Source of the DNA: Mycobacterium colombiense CECT 3035
GTDB lineage: Bacteria; Actinomycetota; Actinomycetes; Mycobacteriales; Mycobacteriaceae
Assembly (NCBI RefSeq): GCF_002105755.1
Contig: NZ_CP020821.1
Location: forward strand, 62,001-126,000
DNA: 64,000 nucleotides
Direction: 5' to 3'
The notes under the pieces are model-generated. The model worked only from the letters and a program-made list of their open reading frames with translations, did no database searches and was not told where the DNA came from. The translations under genes and the position numbers were made by a program. The stretch's first letter is position 1. The number at the start of each line of letters is the position of its first letter. This document shows, one piece after another, positions 8,781 to 20,823 of the stretch.

Positions 8781-10648
8781 GTGAGCGCTCCCATCAGGCA
8801 GCACGCCTCCGCGACACCGGACGCTGCCGACATCGCCACGGACGCGGCCAAGCCCGCCGCCAAGTCTGCGACCGGCAAGCCGAAACGTATTGGGCCCGAG
8901 CAACTTACCGGCGCTCAGTCGGTGATCCGCTCGCTGGAGGAACTCGGCGTAGAGGTCATCTTCGGGATTCCCGGCGGCGCGGTGCTGCCGGTCTATGACC
9001 CGCTGTTCGACTCCAAGAAGCTGCGGCACGTGCTGGTCCGCCACGAGCAGGGCGCAGGCCACGCCGCCAGCGGCTACGCGCACGCCACCGGCAAGGTCGG
9101 CGTCTGCATGGCGACGTCGGGACCCGGCGCCACCAACCTGGTGACCCCGCTGGCCGACGCCCAGATGGACTCGATCCCGGTCGTCGCCGTCACCGGCCAG
9201 GTCGGACGCTCGCTGATCGGCACCGATGCCTTCCAGGAGGCCGACATCTCGGGCATCACGATGCCGATCACCAAGCACAACTTCCTGGTCCGCTCGGGCA
9301 ACGAGATCCCGCAGGTGCTCGCCGAGGCCTTCCACATCGCCTCCTCGGGCCGCCCCGGCGCGGTGCTGGTCGACATCCCCAAGGACGTGCTGCAGGGCCA
9401 GTGCACGTTCAGCTGGCCGCCGCGGATGGATCTGCCCGGATACAAGCCGAACACCAAGCCGCACAACCGGCAGATCCGCGAGGCCGCCAAGCTGATCGCG
9501 GCCTCCCGCAAGCCGGTGCTCTACGTGGGCGGCGGGGTCATCCGCGGGGAGGCGACCCAGCAGCTGCACGAGCTGGCCGAGCTGACCGGCATCCCCGTGG
9601 TGACCACGCTGATGGCACGCGGCGCGTTCCCGGACAGCCATCCGCAGCACATGGGCATGCCCGGCATGCACGGCACCGTCGCCGCCGTGGCGGCGCTGCA
9701 GCGCAGCGACCTGCTGATCGCGCTGGGAACCCGCTTCGATGACCGGGTGACCGGGAAGCTGGACACCTTCGCCCCCGAGGCCAAGGTCATCCACGCGGAC
9801 ATCGACCCGGCCGAAATCGGCAAGAACCGCCACGCGGACGTCCCGATCGTCGGCGATGTCAAGGCCGTCATCATCGAGCTGCTCGAGTTGCTGCGCCAGG
9901 ACGGGATTCCCGGCAAGCTCGACATGACCGAGTGGTGGGCCTACCTGAACGAGGTTCAGTCCACCTACCCGCTGAGCTACGGCCCGCAGAGCGACGGCAG
10001 CCTCGGCCCGGAGTACGTCATCGAGAAGCTGGGCCAGATCGCCGGCCCGGACGCCCTGTACGTCGCCGGCGTCGGCCAGCACCAGATGTGGGCGGCCCAA
10101 TTCATCTCGTACGAGAAGCCGCGCACCTGGCTGAACTCCGGCGGACTGGGCACCATGGGGTTCGCCATCCCGGCGGCGATGGGCGCCAAGATGGCCCGCC
10201 CGGATGCCGAGGTGTGGGCGATCGACGGCGACGGCTGCTTCCAGATGACCAACCAGGAGCTGGCCACCTGCGCGGTCGAGGGCATCCCGATCAAGGTGGC
10301 GCTGATCAACAACGGCAACCTGGGCATGGTGCGCCAATGGCAGACGCTCTTCTACGAAGAGCGCTACTCGCAGACCGATCTGGCCACGCACTCGCACCGC
10401 ATCCCGGACTTCGTGAAGCTCGCCGAGGCGCTGGGCTGCGTCGGATTACGTTGCGAGCGTGAGGAAGACGTCGAAGAGGTGATCAAAGCGGCGCGTGCGA
10501 TCAACGACCGCCCGGTGGTGATCGACTTCATCGTCGGCGCCGACGCGCAGGTGTGGCCGATGGTGGCCGCAGGCACCAGCAACGACGAGATCCAGGCGGC
10601 CCGCGGAATCCGCCCGCTGTTCGACGACGAGAGCGAAGGGCACGCCTG

Positions 10649-10649
<1 letters not shown>
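8781..10649 (+). CDS. ilvB1: Acetolactate synthase large subunit
   Basis: This 622-aa TPP-dependent enzyme condenses pyruvate, or pyruvate plus 2-ketobutyrate, to acetohydroxy acids, the first common step of Val, Leu and Ile synthesis. Visible elements are the catalytic Glu89 in [11 protein letters not shown], the PGGAVLP loop, the central FAD/Rossmann-like domain and the TPP motif [11 protein letters not shown] ending in NN. An extra Ala-rich N-terminal 36 residues precede the domain, as in M. tuberculosis IlvB1 (about 618 aa). The GTG start has AAGGA 10 bases upstream. The stop overlaps ilvN (TGATG), so the two subunits are coupled. Expression is probably controlled by the leader attenuator. 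Confidence 0.97.
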
Positions 10650-12213
<1,564 letters not shown>

Positions 12214-12228
12214 CTTTTTCGCTCGAGC

Positions 12229-12281
12229 GCCCGGCCGGCCGGGCGTCCGGCCTTGCCCGCCCGGCCGGCCGGGCGTCCGGC
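12229..12281. repeat. Two 23-bp direct repeats with a 16-bp palindromic core
   Basis: The 23-bp sequence at 12229-12251 recurs exactly at 12259-12281, a 30-base period. Each copy contains the perfect palindrome GCCCGGCCGGCCGGGC. The pair lies between the convergent ends of ilvC and the wrbA-like gene and touches the stop codon of the latter. A bidirectional terminator or a slipped-strand duplication are the likely readings. Confidence 0.8.
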
Positions 12282-12884
12282 TCAGGACGCCGCGAGGCGC
12301 CCCGCCGTCGCGACGACCCGCCGCGCCAGATGCTCGAGGGCGGCACCGGTCGGCTCGTCGAATTCCTTGATGTTGTCGTGGGTGGTGACCAGGCTCGCGC
12401 CATAGGGATTGCCGTCGACGAACTTGCACGGGTCCGTGTAACCGGGCGGCACGATGATGCCGCCGAAATGCATCAGCGTGATGTAGAGCGAGAGCAGGGT
12501 GGTCTCCTGGCCGCCGTGCAGGGTGTTGGACGACGTGAAGCCCGCATACACCTTGTCCGCGAGCTTGCCCTGCGCCCACAGCCCGCCCAGCGAATCGAGG
12601 AACGCGCGCAATTGCGCTGCCGGAGAACCGAACCGGGTCGGTGAACCGAAGATCACCGCGTCCGCCCAGACGATGTCGTCGCCGGTGGCCGTCGGAAGGT
12701 CCTTGGTGGCCTCGTAATTCGCCGTCCAAGCCGGGTTGTGGGCGAACGATTCGGGATCCTGGGTTTCGGCGACGTGCCTCAGCCGGACTTCGGCGCCGGC
12801 CGACTCCGCCGCGGCGGCGACGCGCTGCGCCATCGTCGTGCCATGGCCGGTGGCCGAGTAATAGATGATCGCAAGTTTCGTCAC
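12282..12884 (-). CDS. NAD(P)H:quinone oxidoreductase, WrbA/type IV flavodoxin-like
   Basis: This 200-aa flavodoxin-fold protein has the FMN phosphate loop YYSATGHGTTMA near the N-terminus. It also has the WrbA-type motifs GSPTRFG and PAAQLRAFLDS, and HGGQETTLLS (the usual WrbA HGGQE motif). Family members reduce quinones by two electrons and protect against redox cycling. The GTG start at 12884 overlaps the stop of the upstream FAD oxidoreductase gene (GTGA), so both are one operon. I do not recall an exact M. tuberculosis counterpart at this position. Confidence 0.88.
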   Translation of the reverse strand: MTKLAIIYYSATGHGTTMAQRVAAAAESAGAEVRLRHVAETQDPESFAHNPAWTANYEATKDLPTATGDDIVWADAVIFGSPTRFGSPAAQLRAFLDSLGGLWAQGKLADKVYAGFTSSNTLHGGQETTLLSLYITLMHFGGIIVPPGYTDPCKFVDGNPYGASLVTTHDNIKEFDEPTGAALEHLARRVVATAGRLAAS

Positions 12885-14332
12885 GGCGTCATCGTAGGCC
12901 GCAACCCCGGCATCGTGTCGATCCCGAATTCCCGGCGCAACAACGTGCGGGCCGCGTAGTAGCCGGCCATGCCGTGCACACCGCCGCCCGGCGGTGTGGC
13001 CGCCGAACACAGGTAAACGTTGGGAATCGGTGTGCGCCAAGGGTTTAACCGCGGTGTCGGGCCGGCGATCGCCCGCCAGGCGGAATTGCCGCCCATCCCG
13101 ATGTCGCCGCCGACATAGTTGGCGTTGTGGTCGCACAGCCGCGCTGCCGGCACCGCGCGCGCCGCCACCACGACGTCGCGGAAGCCGGGTGCGAACCGCT
13201 CCACCACCGCGGTCACCGCTTCGGTCGCGTCGATGGTGGACCCCGACGGCACGTGCGCATAGGTCCAGAAGGGCCGACGCCCGGCGGCGTCGATGCGGCC
13301 GGGGTCGGCGACGTGCGGCGACGCGGCCAGCACCATGGGCCACTGCGCGTGCCGGCCCGCGGCGATGTCGGCCTCGGCACGAGCCATCTGCGCCCGGGTG
13401 CCGCCCAGATGCAGGGTGGGGGCCTGCCGCAGCCGGGGATCCGACCACGGGATCTCGTCGCCCAGCACGAAGTCGACCTTGGCCACGCCGGGGCCAAAGG
13501 TATAGCGCCGCAACGCCTTCGCGTAGCGCGCGGGTAACGCGTCGCCGTAGATGCGCAGCAGCGTGGTCGGCGCGGTGTCGTAGGCGACGACAGAGCCCGG
13601 GGGGCCGGGAGGGGACGTCACCTCGGTGCCCGCCGTGAGCTCGCCACCGTGCGCGCGCAGATCGGCGATCAGGGCGTCGGTGATCGCCTGGCTGCCGCCC
13701 ACCGGAATCGGCCAGCCGACCGAATGCGCGAGGGTGGCCAGCATCAACCCGGCACCGGCCGCGGTCAGCGACGGCATCCGCGAAATGATATGCGCGGCAA
13801 CGCCGGTGAACAGGGCGCGGGCGTCCTCGCCGGTCAGCGTCCCCCACGCCGGGGTGCCTTGGGCCAGCATCCGCAGCCCCAGCTGCAGCGCGGACGGCAG
13901 CGACTTCGGCACCGACCGTTTGTCGCCCAGCAGCAGGGCCACCACGTCGTCGGAACGTTCGACCAGCGGGCCGAGCAGGCGCTTGAAGGACGCGCCGTGC
14001 TCGAGTTCGGCGCAGGTGCGGTCCAGGTCGCGGTAGGCGATGGCCGCGGGGCGCCCGGGCAACGGGTTGGCGTACGAGATCTCGGGCACCGCCAGCCGGA
14101 CGCCGCGGGCGGGCAGGTCGAATTCCTTGAAGAACGGCGACGCCAGCGCCAACGGGTGCACCGCGGAGCAGATGTCGTGCACGACTCCCGCGGAGTCTGG
14201 GTCGGCCGCGGTGCGCGCACCCCCGCCAAACGTCGGTTGAGCTTCGACGACCTGCACTTTCAGGCCGGCCCGGGCGCAGATTACGGCTGCCGTCAACCCG
14301 TTGGGTCCGCTGCCGACGATGGTGACGTCCAC
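12881..14332 (-). CDS. Phytoene-desaturase-like FAD-dependent oxidoreductase (Rv2997-like)
   Basis: This 483-aa protein has an N-terminal FAD Rossmann loop (VTIVGSGPNGLTAA, residues 3-16) and the acidic strand end VVEAQPTFGGGARTA. The C-terminal flavin segment (GGDIGMGGN, PPGGGVHGMAGYYAA) is typical of the CrtI/NAD(P)-binding amine-oxidase-like family. It corresponds to Rv2997 in size and place. The substrate is unknown; carotenoid desaturation is possible only by family resemblance. The GTG start at 14332 lies 29 bases from the divergent serA1 start, so both promoters must be packed into that gap or overlap the genes. Confidence 0.83.
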   Translation of the reverse strand: MDVTIVGSGPNGLTAAVICARAGLKVQVVEAQPTFGGGARTAADPDSAGVVHDICSAVHPLALASPFFKEFDLPARGVRLAVPEISYANPLPGRPAAIAYRDLDRTCAELEHGASFKRLLGPLVERSDDVVALLLGDKRSVPKSLPSALQLGLRMLAQGTPAWGTLTGEDARALFTGVAAHIISRMPSLTAAGAGLMLATLAHSVGWPIPVGGSQAITDALIADLRAHGGELTAGTEVTSPPGPPGSVVAYDTAPTTLLRIYGDALPARYAKALRRYTFGPGVAKVDFVLGDEIPWSDPRLRQAPTLHLGGTRAQMARAEADIAAGRHAQWPMVLAASPHVADPGRIDAAGRRPFWTYAHVPSGSTIDATEAVTAVVERFAPGFRDVVVAARAVPAARLCDHNANYVGGDIGMGGNSAWRAIAGPTPRLNPWRTPIPNVYLCSAATPPGGGVHGMAGYYAARTLLRREFGIDTMPGLRPTMTP

Positions 14333-14349
14333 GCGTCAATTACAGCCGA

Positions 14350-14355
14350 TAGGCT
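14350..14355 (+). promoter_or_regulatory. -10 box for leaderless serA1
   Basis: TAGGCT lies 6 bases before the serA1 GTG in a 29-base divergent gap. It implies a leaderless transcript. The -35 region would lie within the 5' end of the FAD oxidoreductase gene. Confidence 0.6.
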
Positions 14356-14361
14356 GGCCGG

Positions 14362-15948
14362 GTGAATCTGCCTGTTGTACTCATTGCCGACAAGCTCGCC
14401 GAATCCACCGTCGCCGCCCTGGGCGACCAGGTCGAGGTGCGCTGGGTGGACGGCCCGGATCGGGAGAAGCTGCTGGCGGCCGTGCCGGAGGCCGACGCGC
14501 TGCTGGTGCGTTCGGCCACCACGGTCGACGCGGAGGTGCTGGCGGCTGCCCCCAAGCTGAAGATCGTCGCCCGCGCCGGGGTGGGCCTGGACAACGTGGA
14601 CGTCGACGCCGCCACCGAGCGCGGCGTGCTGGTGGTCAACGCGCCGACGTCGAACATCCACAGCGCCGCCGAGCACGCGCTGGCGCTGCTGCTGTCCGCG
14701 GCCCGCCAGGTGCCGGCCGCCGACGCCTCGCTGCGCGAGCACGCCTGGAAGCGGTCGTCCTTCTCGGGCACCGAGATCTTCGGCAAGACGGTCGGCGTGG
14801 TGGGCCTGGGCCGGATCGGGCAGCTGGTTGCCCAGCGGCTCAGCGCCTTCGGCACCCACCTGGTCGCCTACGACCCCTACGTGTCGCCGGCCCGCGCCGC
14901 GCAGCTGGGCATCGAACTGCTGACGCTGGACGAACTGTTGGGCCGCGCCGACTTCATCTCGGTGCACCTGCCGAAGACGCCCGAGACGGCGGGCCTGATC
15001 GACAAGGACGCGCTGGCCAAGACCAAGCCGGGCGTCATCATCGTCAACGCCGCCCGCGGTGGCCTGGTGGACGAGGCCGCGCTGGCCGACGCGGTGCGCA
15101 GCGGCCACGTCCGCGCGGCCGGCCTGGACGTCTTCTCCAAGGAGCCGTGCACCGACAGCCCGTTGTTCGAGCTGCCGCAGGTGGTGGTCACGCCGCACCT
15201 GGGCGCATCGACCGAAGAGGCACAGGACCGGGCCGGCACCGACGTCGCGGCGAGCGTGAAGCTCGCTCTGGCCGGGGAATTCGTACCCGACGCGGTCAAC
15301 GTCGGCGGCGGGGTGGTCAACGAGGAGGTGGCGCCGTGGCTGGACCTGGTGCGCAAGCTCGGGGTGCTGGCCGCCACGCTGTCCGACGGCCCGCCGGTGT
15401 CCCTGTCGGTGCAGGTGCGCGGCGAGCTCGCCTCCGAAGATGTTGAGGTGCTTAAACTTTCGGCACTACGCGGGCTGTTCTCCGCCGTCGTCGAGGGGCC
15501 GGTGACGTTCGTCAACGCCCCGGCGCTGGCCGAAGAGCGCGGCATCACCGCCGAAATCGGCACCGCGTCGGAAAGCCCGAACCATCGCAGCGTGGTCGAC
15601 GTCCGCGCGGTTGCGCACGACGGCACCGTCGTCAACGTCGCCGGCACATTGTCCGGCCCGCAGCTGGTGGAGAAGATCGTGCAGATCAACGGGCGCAACT
15701 TCGATCTGCGCGCGCGGGGCACCAACCTGGTGATCAACTACGTCGATGCGCCCGGCGCGCTGGGCAAGATCGGCACCCTGCTGGGTTCGGCCGGGGTGAA
15801 CATCGAAGCCGCGCAACTCTCCGAGGACGCCGAGGGGCCGGGCGCGACGATCCTGCTGCGCCTGGACCGCGACGTGCCGGGCGACGTGCGGGCCGAAATC
15901 GGCGCGGCCGTGGGCGCCAACAAGCTTGAGGTGGTTGACCTGTCGTGA
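14362..15948 (+). CDS. serA1: D-3-phosphoglycerate dehydrogenase
   Basis: This 528-aa long-form PGDH oxidises 3-phosphoglycerate to 3-phosphohydroxypyruvate, the first step of serine synthesis. It has the NAD loop GLGRIG (148-153) and the 2-hydroxyacid dehydrogenase signatures with [10 protein letters not shown] and the Glu/His catalytic pair. An intervening ASB domain (about 320-450) and a C-terminal ACT domain (about 455-528, [16 protein letters not shown]) follow. This layout is that of the M. tuberculosis enzyme, where the ACT domain binds serine. Length is identical to Rv2996c. The stop overlaps the leuB start, so serA1 and leuB are cotranscribed. Confidence 0.97.
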   Translation: MNLPVVLIADKLAESTVAALGDQVEVRWVDGPDREKLLAAVPEADALLVRSATTVDAEVLAAAPKLKIVARAGVGLDNVDVDAATERGVLVVNAPTSNIHSAAEHALALLLSAARQVPAADASLREHAWKRSSFSGTEIFGKTVGVVGLGRIGQLVAQRLSAFGTHLVAYDPYVSPARAAQLGIELLTLDELLGRADFISVHLPKTPETAGLIDKDALAKTKPGVIIVNAARGGLVDEAALADAVRSGHVRAAGLDVFSKEPCTDSPLFELPQVVVTPHLGASTEEAQDRAGTDVAASVKLALAGEFVPDAVNVGGGVVNEEVAPWLDLVRKLGVLAATLSDGPPVSLSVQVRGELASEDVEVLKLSALRGLFSAVVEGPVTFVNAPALAEERGITAEIGTASESPNHRSVVDVRAVAHDGTVVNVAGTLSGPQLVEKIVQINGRNFDLRARGTNLVINYVDAPGALGKIGTLLGSAGVNIEAAQLSEDAEGPGATILLRLDRDVPGDVRAEIGAAVGANKLEVVDLS

Positions 15949-16955
15949 AGCTGGCGATCATCGAGGGTGACGGCATCGGCCCAGAGGTAGTGGCCGAGGC
16001 CGTCAAAGTCCTGGACACGGTGCTGCCCGGGGTGGACAAGACCAGGTACGACCTGGGCGCGCGGCGCTACCACGCCACCGGCGAGCTGCTGCCGGACTCG
16101 GTCGTCGACGAGCTGCGCGCGCACGACGCCATCCTGCTCGGCGCCATCGGTGACCCGTCGGTGCCCAGCGGCGTGCTGGAGCGAGGGTTGTTGCTGCGCC
16201 TGCGTTTCGAGCTGGACCATCACATCAACCTGCGGCCCGGCCGGCTGTATCCGGGAGTGAACAGCCCGCTGGCCGGCAACCCCGACATCGACTTCGTGGT
16301 GGTGCGCGAGGGAACCGAAGGGCCCTACACCGGCACCGGCGGCGCCATCCGCGTCGGAACGCCCAACGAAGTCGCCACCGAGGTCAGCCAGAACACGGCT
16401 TTCGGTGTGCGCCGGGTGGTGGTCGACGCGTTCGAGCGGGCCCAGCGGCGCCGAAAGCACTTGACGCTGGTGCACAAAACCAACGTGCTGACCTTCGCCG
16501 GCCGGCTCTGGTCGCGCATCGTGGCCGAGGTCGGACGCGACTATCCCGACGTCGAGGTGGCGTACCAACACATCGACGCCGCGACCATTTTCATGGTCAC
16601 CGACCCCGGCCGGTTCGACGTGATCGTCACCGACAACCTGTTCGGCGACATCATCACCGACCTGTCGGCGGCGGTGTGCGGCGGAATTGGCTTGGCGGCC
16701 AGCGGAAATATCGACGGCACCCGGACCAATCCCTCGATGTTCGAGCCCGTTCACGGCAGCGCGCCGGACATCGCCGGCCAGGGCATCGCCGATCCGACCG
16801 CCGCCATCATGTCGGTGGCGCTGCTGCTCGCCCATCTCGGCGAGGACGACGCCGCTACGCGGGTGGACCGGGCCGTCGAACAGTACCTGGCAACGCGTGG
16901 GGACGAACGGCGCGCCACCACCGAAGTCGGCGAACGGATTGCTGCCGGGCTCTAG
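15945..16955 (+). CDS. leuB: 3-isopropylmalate dehydrogenase
   Basis: This 336-aa enzyme catalyses NAD-dependent oxidative decarboxylation of 3-isopropylmalate in leucine synthesis. The N-terminal GDGIGPEV loop, the substrate-binding VVREGTEG segment, the Lys/Asp metal-site residues ([12 protein letters not shown]) and the C-terminal adenine loop ([18 protein letters not shown]) are all present. The short length is typical of actinobacterial LeuB (Rv2995c, 336 aa). The GTG start overlaps the serA1 stop by 4 bases. Its last 101 bases are overlapped by the opposing MFS gene frame. Confidence 0.97.
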   Translation: MKLAIIEGDGIGPEVVAEAVKVLDTVLPGVDKTRYDLGARRYHATGELLPDSVVDELRAHDAILLGAIGDPSVPSGVLERGLLLRLRFELDHHINLRPGRLYPGVNSPLAGNPDIDFVVVREGTEGPYTGTGGAIRVGTPNEVATEVSQNTAFGVRRVVVDAFERAQRRRKHLTLVHKTNVLTFAGRLWSRIVAEVGRDYPDVEVAYQHIDAATIFMVTDPGRFDVIVTDNLFGDIITDLSAAVCGGIGLAASGNIDGTRTNPSMFEPVHGSAPDIAGQGIADPTAAIMSVALLLAHLGEDDAATRVDRAVEQYLATRGDERRATTEVGERIAAGL

Positions 16956-18219
16956 TCTCCAGTCCGGGCGGCACCAACCGCGTGGGCACCAGCGGCACCG
17001 CCGCCAGGGGGAACAACGCGCACAACATCCATGCCGGTGGGTATTTCGCGGCCGAGATCAGCGCACCGAACAGTGGTGGGCCGGCGGCGGCCATCATCCG
17101 CTGGGTCGTGTTCTGGATGCCCAGGGCGCGCCCGCTCCAGTACGGGCCGGCGAATTCGGTGATGGCCGTGGCCTCAAGCCCGTTGTCGAGCACCGCGATC
17201 ACCGAGACGGCGACCATCAGCCCCGCCTGCCACCGGGAATTCATGTAGTCGGCCCACGCCAGCAGCACCAGGACCAGCACGGCGGCGGCCGCGATGTAGC
17301 GCACCGGCCGCATGCGAGAGCCCAGTCGATCGGACCAGCGGCCCACCGCCACGCGGCCGACCGCGCCGAGCAGCTGCGACAGGGTGACCAACGCGCCGGC
17401 GGCCGCGACCGACCAGTGCAGGTTCTTGATCAGCCACACCAGCATGAACGTCACCGTGACCGTTTGCGGCATCATCATCAGGCCCGCCACCGCGTGAATT
17501 CGCCATAGCGTCAACGACCCTCGATACGGGCTGGCGAGTTCCTGATTGCTCGCGCTGGCGCGGGGTTTGCGCGGCGGGTCGACGATTCCGATGACGCTCA
17601 CTACCGCACCGAACACGCACGCCAGCGCGGTGAACCGGAGGCCGGCCCGGGGCCCGTGCTCGGCGAGCTCGGGAATTATCATCGCGCCCAAGGCGATTCC
17701 CAGCGGTTGCGCGGTTTGGCGGATGCCCATGGCCAGCCCGCGCTGATGTGGTGGGAACCACGCGGACACCAGCCGCCCGCCGGCCGTGTTGCAACTGGCG
17801 GCGGCCATACCGCCGAGGAACAGGTACACGGCGATCATCACCATCGAATGCGCTGTCGCCGCCGCGTAGGCGGCGATCGCGGTGAGCGCCGAGCCCGTGG
17901 TCATCACCACCCGCTCGCCGACCCGGTCGAGCACGTATCCCCAGAGCACCAGCGTGACCACCATGCCCCAGCTGGGCATCGAGGCCAGCAGACCGGCCTC
18001 GTCGAGCCGGATTCCGCGCGCGCCCTGCAGCGACGGGATCAGGAACGCGACGCCGTTGATGAAGAGGAACGAACTGGCCGTCGCCAGCAGCGAAACGATC
18101 ATGATCGACCAGCGGGCGCCCGCGCCGACTTCGGGCGTCGCGGCCGGATCGGACTGCATTCCCCATGCTTGCACACCGGCGGGAAATTTAGGGGCAGGAC
18201 TAGTGCCGTTACCCGTCAT
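16855..18219 (-). CDS. MFS transporter (Rv2994-like)
   Basis: This 454-aa major facilitator protein has about 12 hydrophobic segments. The first follows a 36-residue hydrophilic N-terminus, and the cytoplasmic loop [12 protein letters not shown] is the MFS motif A region. Size and position match Rv2994 (about 445 aa); the substrate is unknown. The last roughly 33 residues (Arg-rich, hydrophilic) are encoded antisense to the 3' end of leuB, a 101-base convergent overlap. The homologous part seems to end near the leuB stop, so the tail may be an extension after loss of an original stop. An internal Met at residue 21 is an alternative start. Confidence 0.85.
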   Translation of the reverse strand: MTGNGTSPAPKFPAGVQAWGMQSDPAATPEVGAGARWSIMIVSLLATASSFLFINGVAFLIPSLQGARGIRLDEAGLLASMPSWGMVVTLVLWGYVLDRVGERVVMTTGSALTAIAAYAAATAHSMVMIAVYLFLGGMAAASCNTAGGRLVSAWFPPHQRGLAMGIRQTAQPLGIALGAMIIPELAEHGPRAGLRFTALACVFGAVVSVIGIVDPPRKPRASASNQELASPYRGSLTLWRIHAVAGLMMMPQTVTVTFMLVWLIKNLHWSVAAAGALVTLSQLLGAVGRVAVGRWSDRLGSRMRPVRYIAAAAVLVLVLLAWADYMNSRWQAGLMVAVSVIAVLDNGLEATAITEFAGPYWSGRALGIQNTTQRMMAAAGPPLFGALISAAKYPPAWMLCALFPLAAVPLVPTRLVPPGLETRARQQSVRRLRWWRAVRPHALPGTVRRPGPPA

Positions 18220-18270
18220 TGCCGCCCCCGATTCCGCCCCGCTCGGTCACGGCCCGCCACGCCCGGCTTC

Positions 18271-18296
18271 GCCGCGCTCGCGACCGTCACTAGGCT
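18271..18296 (+). promoter_or_regulatory. Leaderless promoter of the FAH-family gene, copy of the gatB promoter element
   Basis: GCCGCGCTCGCGA (18271-18283) and the -10 box TAGGCT (18291-18296) sit at exactly the same distances from the ATG (33 and 13 bases) as the corresponding elements before gatB. Over these 33 bases about 26 positions are identical between the two sites. Confidence 0.6.
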
Positions 18297-18303
18297 CAAC
18301 CGA

Positions 18304-19110
18304 ATGCGCCTTGGTCGAATCGCCAGCCCGGACGGTGTCGCCTTCGTCAGTATCGAAGGTGACCTCAACGACCCAGCCCAGATGATCGCGCGCGAGATCG
18401 CCGAACATCCATTCGGCACGCCGAACTTCACCGGCCGTTCATGGCCGTTGGCGGACGTCCGGCTGCTCGCCCCGATACTGGCCAGCAAGGTGGTGTGCGT
18501 CGGCAAGAACTACGCCGACCACATCGCCGAGATGAAGGACATGACCGGGCCCGCGCCGGTGGATCCGGTGATCTTCCTCAAGCCCAACACCGCGATCATC
18601 GGGCCGAACGTGCCGATTCGGTTGCCGGCCAACGCATCACCGGTGCACTTCGAGGGCGAGCTGGGGGTGGTCATCGGCCGGCCCTGCAAGGACGTCTCAG
18701 CGGCCCAGGCGGCGGAGAACATCCTCGGTTACACCATCGGCAACGACGTTTCGGCACGCGATCAACAAAAAGCCGACGGGCAGTGGACCAGGGCCAAGGG
18801 GCATGACACCTTTTGCCCCGTCGGCCCGTGGATCGTCACCGACCTCACACCGCTGGATCCCGGCGATCTGGAATTGCGCACCGAGGTCAACGGCGACGTC
18901 AAGCAGCACAGCCGCACCTCGCTGCTGATCCACGACATCGGATCGATAGTCGAGTGGATCTCGGCGGTGATGACCCTGCTGCCCGGCGACATCATCCTCA
19001 CCGGCACGCCGGCGGGCGTCGGCCCCATCGAGGACGGCGACACCGTCTCCATCACCATCGAGGGCATCGGCACGCTCACCAATCCCGTGGTCCGCAAAGG
19101 AAAATCGTGA
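18304..19110 (+). CDS. Fumarylacetoacetate hydrolase-family protein (Rv2993c-like)
   Basis: This 268-aa protein has an N-terminal DUF2437-type cap ([11 protein letters not shown] to about 60). The FAH catalytic domain follows: [36 protein letters not shown] with metal-binding Glu residues, NDVSARDQQ and [13 protein letters not shown]. Family members act as hydratases, isomerases or decarboxylases of 2-oxo acids in aromatic catabolism, or as oxaloacetate decarboxylase/acylpyruvase; the substrate is not deducible. The ATG is placed by the -10 box 7 bases upstream. The stop overlaps the gltX GTG by GTGA, so the gene is coupled to glutamyl-tRNA synthetase, as in M. tuberculosis. Confidence 0.9.
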   Translation: MRLGRIASPDGVAFVSIEGDLNDPAQMIAREIAEHPFGTPNFTGRSWPLADVRLLAPILASKVVCVGKNYADHIAEMKDMTGPAPVDPVIFLKPNTAIIGPNVPIRLPANASPVHFEGELGVVIGRPCKDVSAAQAAENILGYTIGNDVSARDQQKADGQWTRAKGHDTFCPVGPWIVTDLTPLDPGDLELRTEVNGDVKQHSRTSLLIHDIGSIVEWISAVMTLLPGDIILTGTPAGVGPIEDGDTVSITIEGIGTLTNPVVRKGKS

Positions 19111-20585
19111 CTGCACCAGCACAAGTCCGGGTCCGATTCTGTCCCTCGCCCACTGGAACCCCGCACGTCGGAATGGTCCGCACGGCGCTGTTCAATTGGG
19201 CGTACGCCCGACACACCGGGGGCACCTTCGTGTTTCGCATCGAGGACACTGATGCGCAGCGCGACAGCGAGGAGAGCTACCTGGCGCTGCTGGACGCGCT
19301 GCGTTGGCTCGGCCTTGATTGGGACGAGGGGCCCGAGGTCGGTGGACCCTACGGCCCGTACCGTCAGTCGCAGCGCAGTGAGATTTATCACGACGTGGTG
19401 GCCAGACTGCTCGAAGCGGGCGAGGCCTACTACGCGTTCTCCACGCCCGAGGAGGTCGAGGCGCGGCACGTCGCCGCGGGCCGTAATCCCAAGCTGGGCT
19501 ACGACAATTTCGACCGGCAGCTGACCGATTCCCAGCGCGCTGCGTTCCTGGCGGAGGGCCGCAAGCCCGTGGTGCGGCTGCGCATGCCCGACGAAGACCT
19601 CGCCTGGGACGACCTGGTTCGCGGCACCACCAGCTTCGCGGCCGGCTCGGTGCCGGATTTCGCGCTGACCCGCGCCAACGGAGATCCGTTGTACACCTTG
19701 GTGAACCCGTGCGACGACGCGCTGATGAAGATCACCCACGTGCTGCGCGGCGAGGACCTGCTGCCGTCGACCCCGCGCCAGCTGGCGCTGTACCAGGCGC
19801 TGATCCGCATCGGCGTGGCCGAGTGGACCCCTCAGTTCGCGCACCTGCCAACGGTATTGGGGGAGGGAACCAAAAAACTCTCCAAGCGCGACCCGCAGTC
19901 GAACCTGTTCGCCCATCGCGACCGCGGTTTCATCCCCGAAGGGCTGCTCAACTATCTCGCGTTGCTCGGCTGGGCCATCGCCGACGATCACGACGTGTTC
20001 AGCCTCGACGAGATGGTGGCCGCGTTCGACGTGGCCAACGTCAACTCCAATCCCGCCCGCTTCGACCAGAAAAAGGCCGACGCGCTCAACGCCGAGCACA
20101 TCCGGATGCTGGCGGCCGAGGACTTCACCTCCAGGCTGCGCGCCTACCTGGACGCGCACGGCCATCGTCTCGCACTGGACGACGCCGAATTTGCCACCGC
20201 CGCGGATTTGGTACAGACCCGGATCGTGGTGCTCGGCGACGCGTGGGACCTGCTGAAGTTCCTCAACGACGACGAATACGCGCTCGACCCCAAGGCCGCC
20301 GCCAAGGAGCTGGGAGCCGACGGCGCCGCGGTCCTGGACGCGGCGCTGCCCGCGCTGGACGCCGTGACGGACTGGACGGCGCCGCGGATCGAAGCCGCGC
20401 TCAAGGCCGCGCTGATCGACAACCTGGGCCTCAAACCGCGCAAGGCGTTCGGCCCGATCAGGGTGGGCGCCACCGGGACCACCATCAGCCCGCCGTTGTT
20501 CGAGTCGCTGGAGCTGCTGGGACGTGACCGCAGCATGGCGCGGCTGCGGGCCGCGCGCGAGACGGCCGGGCGGCCCCACGCGTGA
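19107..20585 (+). CDS. gltX: Glutamyl-tRNA synthetase
   Basis: This 492-aa class I synthetase charges tRNA(Glu) and, in this GatCAB-containing organism, presumably also tRNA(Gln), the mischarged product being repaired by GatCAB. The HIGH-type motif is [10 protein letters not shown] (13-22) and the KMSKS-type motif is KKLSKRD. The RIEDTD and RGEDLL substrate segments are present. No glutaminyl-tRNA synthetase is in the window. The gene is followed by tRNA-Gln and tRNA-Glu, so enzyme and substrates are neighbours. Size agrees with Rv2992c (about 490 aa). Confidence 0.96.
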   Translation: MTAPAQVRVRFCPSPTGTPHVGMVRTALFNWAYARHTGGTFVFRIEDTDAQRDSEESYLALLDALRWLGLDWDEGPEVGGPYGPYRQSQRSEIYHDVVARLLEAGEAYYAFSTPEEVEARHVAAGRNPKLGYDNFDRQLTDSQRAAFLAEGRKPVVRLRMPDEDLAWDDLVRGTTSFAAGSVPDFALTRANGDPLYTLVNPCDDALMKITHVLRGEDLLPSTPRQLALYQALIRIGVAEWTPQFAHLPTVLGEGTKKLSKRDPQSNLFAHRDRGFIPEGLLNYLALLGWAIADDHDVFSLDEMVAAFDVANVNSNPARFDQKKADALNAEHIRMLAAEDFTSRLRAYLDAHGHRLALDDAEFATAADLVQTRIVVLGDAWDLLKFLNDDEYALDPKAAAKELGADGAAVLDAALPALDAVTDWTAPRIEAALKAALIDNLGLKPRKAFGPIRVGATGTTISPPLFESLELLGRDRSMARLRAARETAGRPHA

Positions 20586-20735
20586 GCGGCCGGGGCCACG
20601 CGTGCGAAGTGTCCGCCGAGACTTTGGTAGTCTGCACTGCGGTTTAGGAAAGGCCGACAACGGCTGGCGGCGGCGGACTCCAAAGAGCTCATGAAGCCCG
20701 CAATCGACGCTGACCAGCGGTTTTAGGCAAGCCAA

Positions 20736-20807
20736 TGGGGTATGGTGTAATTGGCAACACAGCTGATTCTGGTTCAGCCATTCTAGGTTCGAGTCCTGGT
20801 ACCCCAG
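20736..20807 (+). tRNA. tRNA-Gln (anticodon CTG)
   Basis: A full cloverleaf folds: acceptor TGGGGTA/TACCCCA with discriminator G, D-arm GTGT/ACAC, anticodon stem GCTGA/TCAGC with loop TTCTGGT (anticodon CTG), and T-arm with loop TTCGAGT. The 3' CCA is not encoded. In M. tuberculosis the same tRNA pair follows gltX. Confidence 0.95.
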
Positions 20808-20823
20808 CAAAACTCTCGCTAAA

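Noticed and set aside
8640..10397. 585-codon minus-strand frame opposite ilvB1
   Set aside because: Antisense shadow of a gene with unmistakable ALS motifs; His/Arg/Gly-rich composition typical of shadows.
12740..13970. Possible LexA/SOS-like boxes (GAAC...GTTC patterns)
   Set aside because: Only half-sites inside coding regions; none matches TCGAAC-N4-GTTCGA upstream of a gene.
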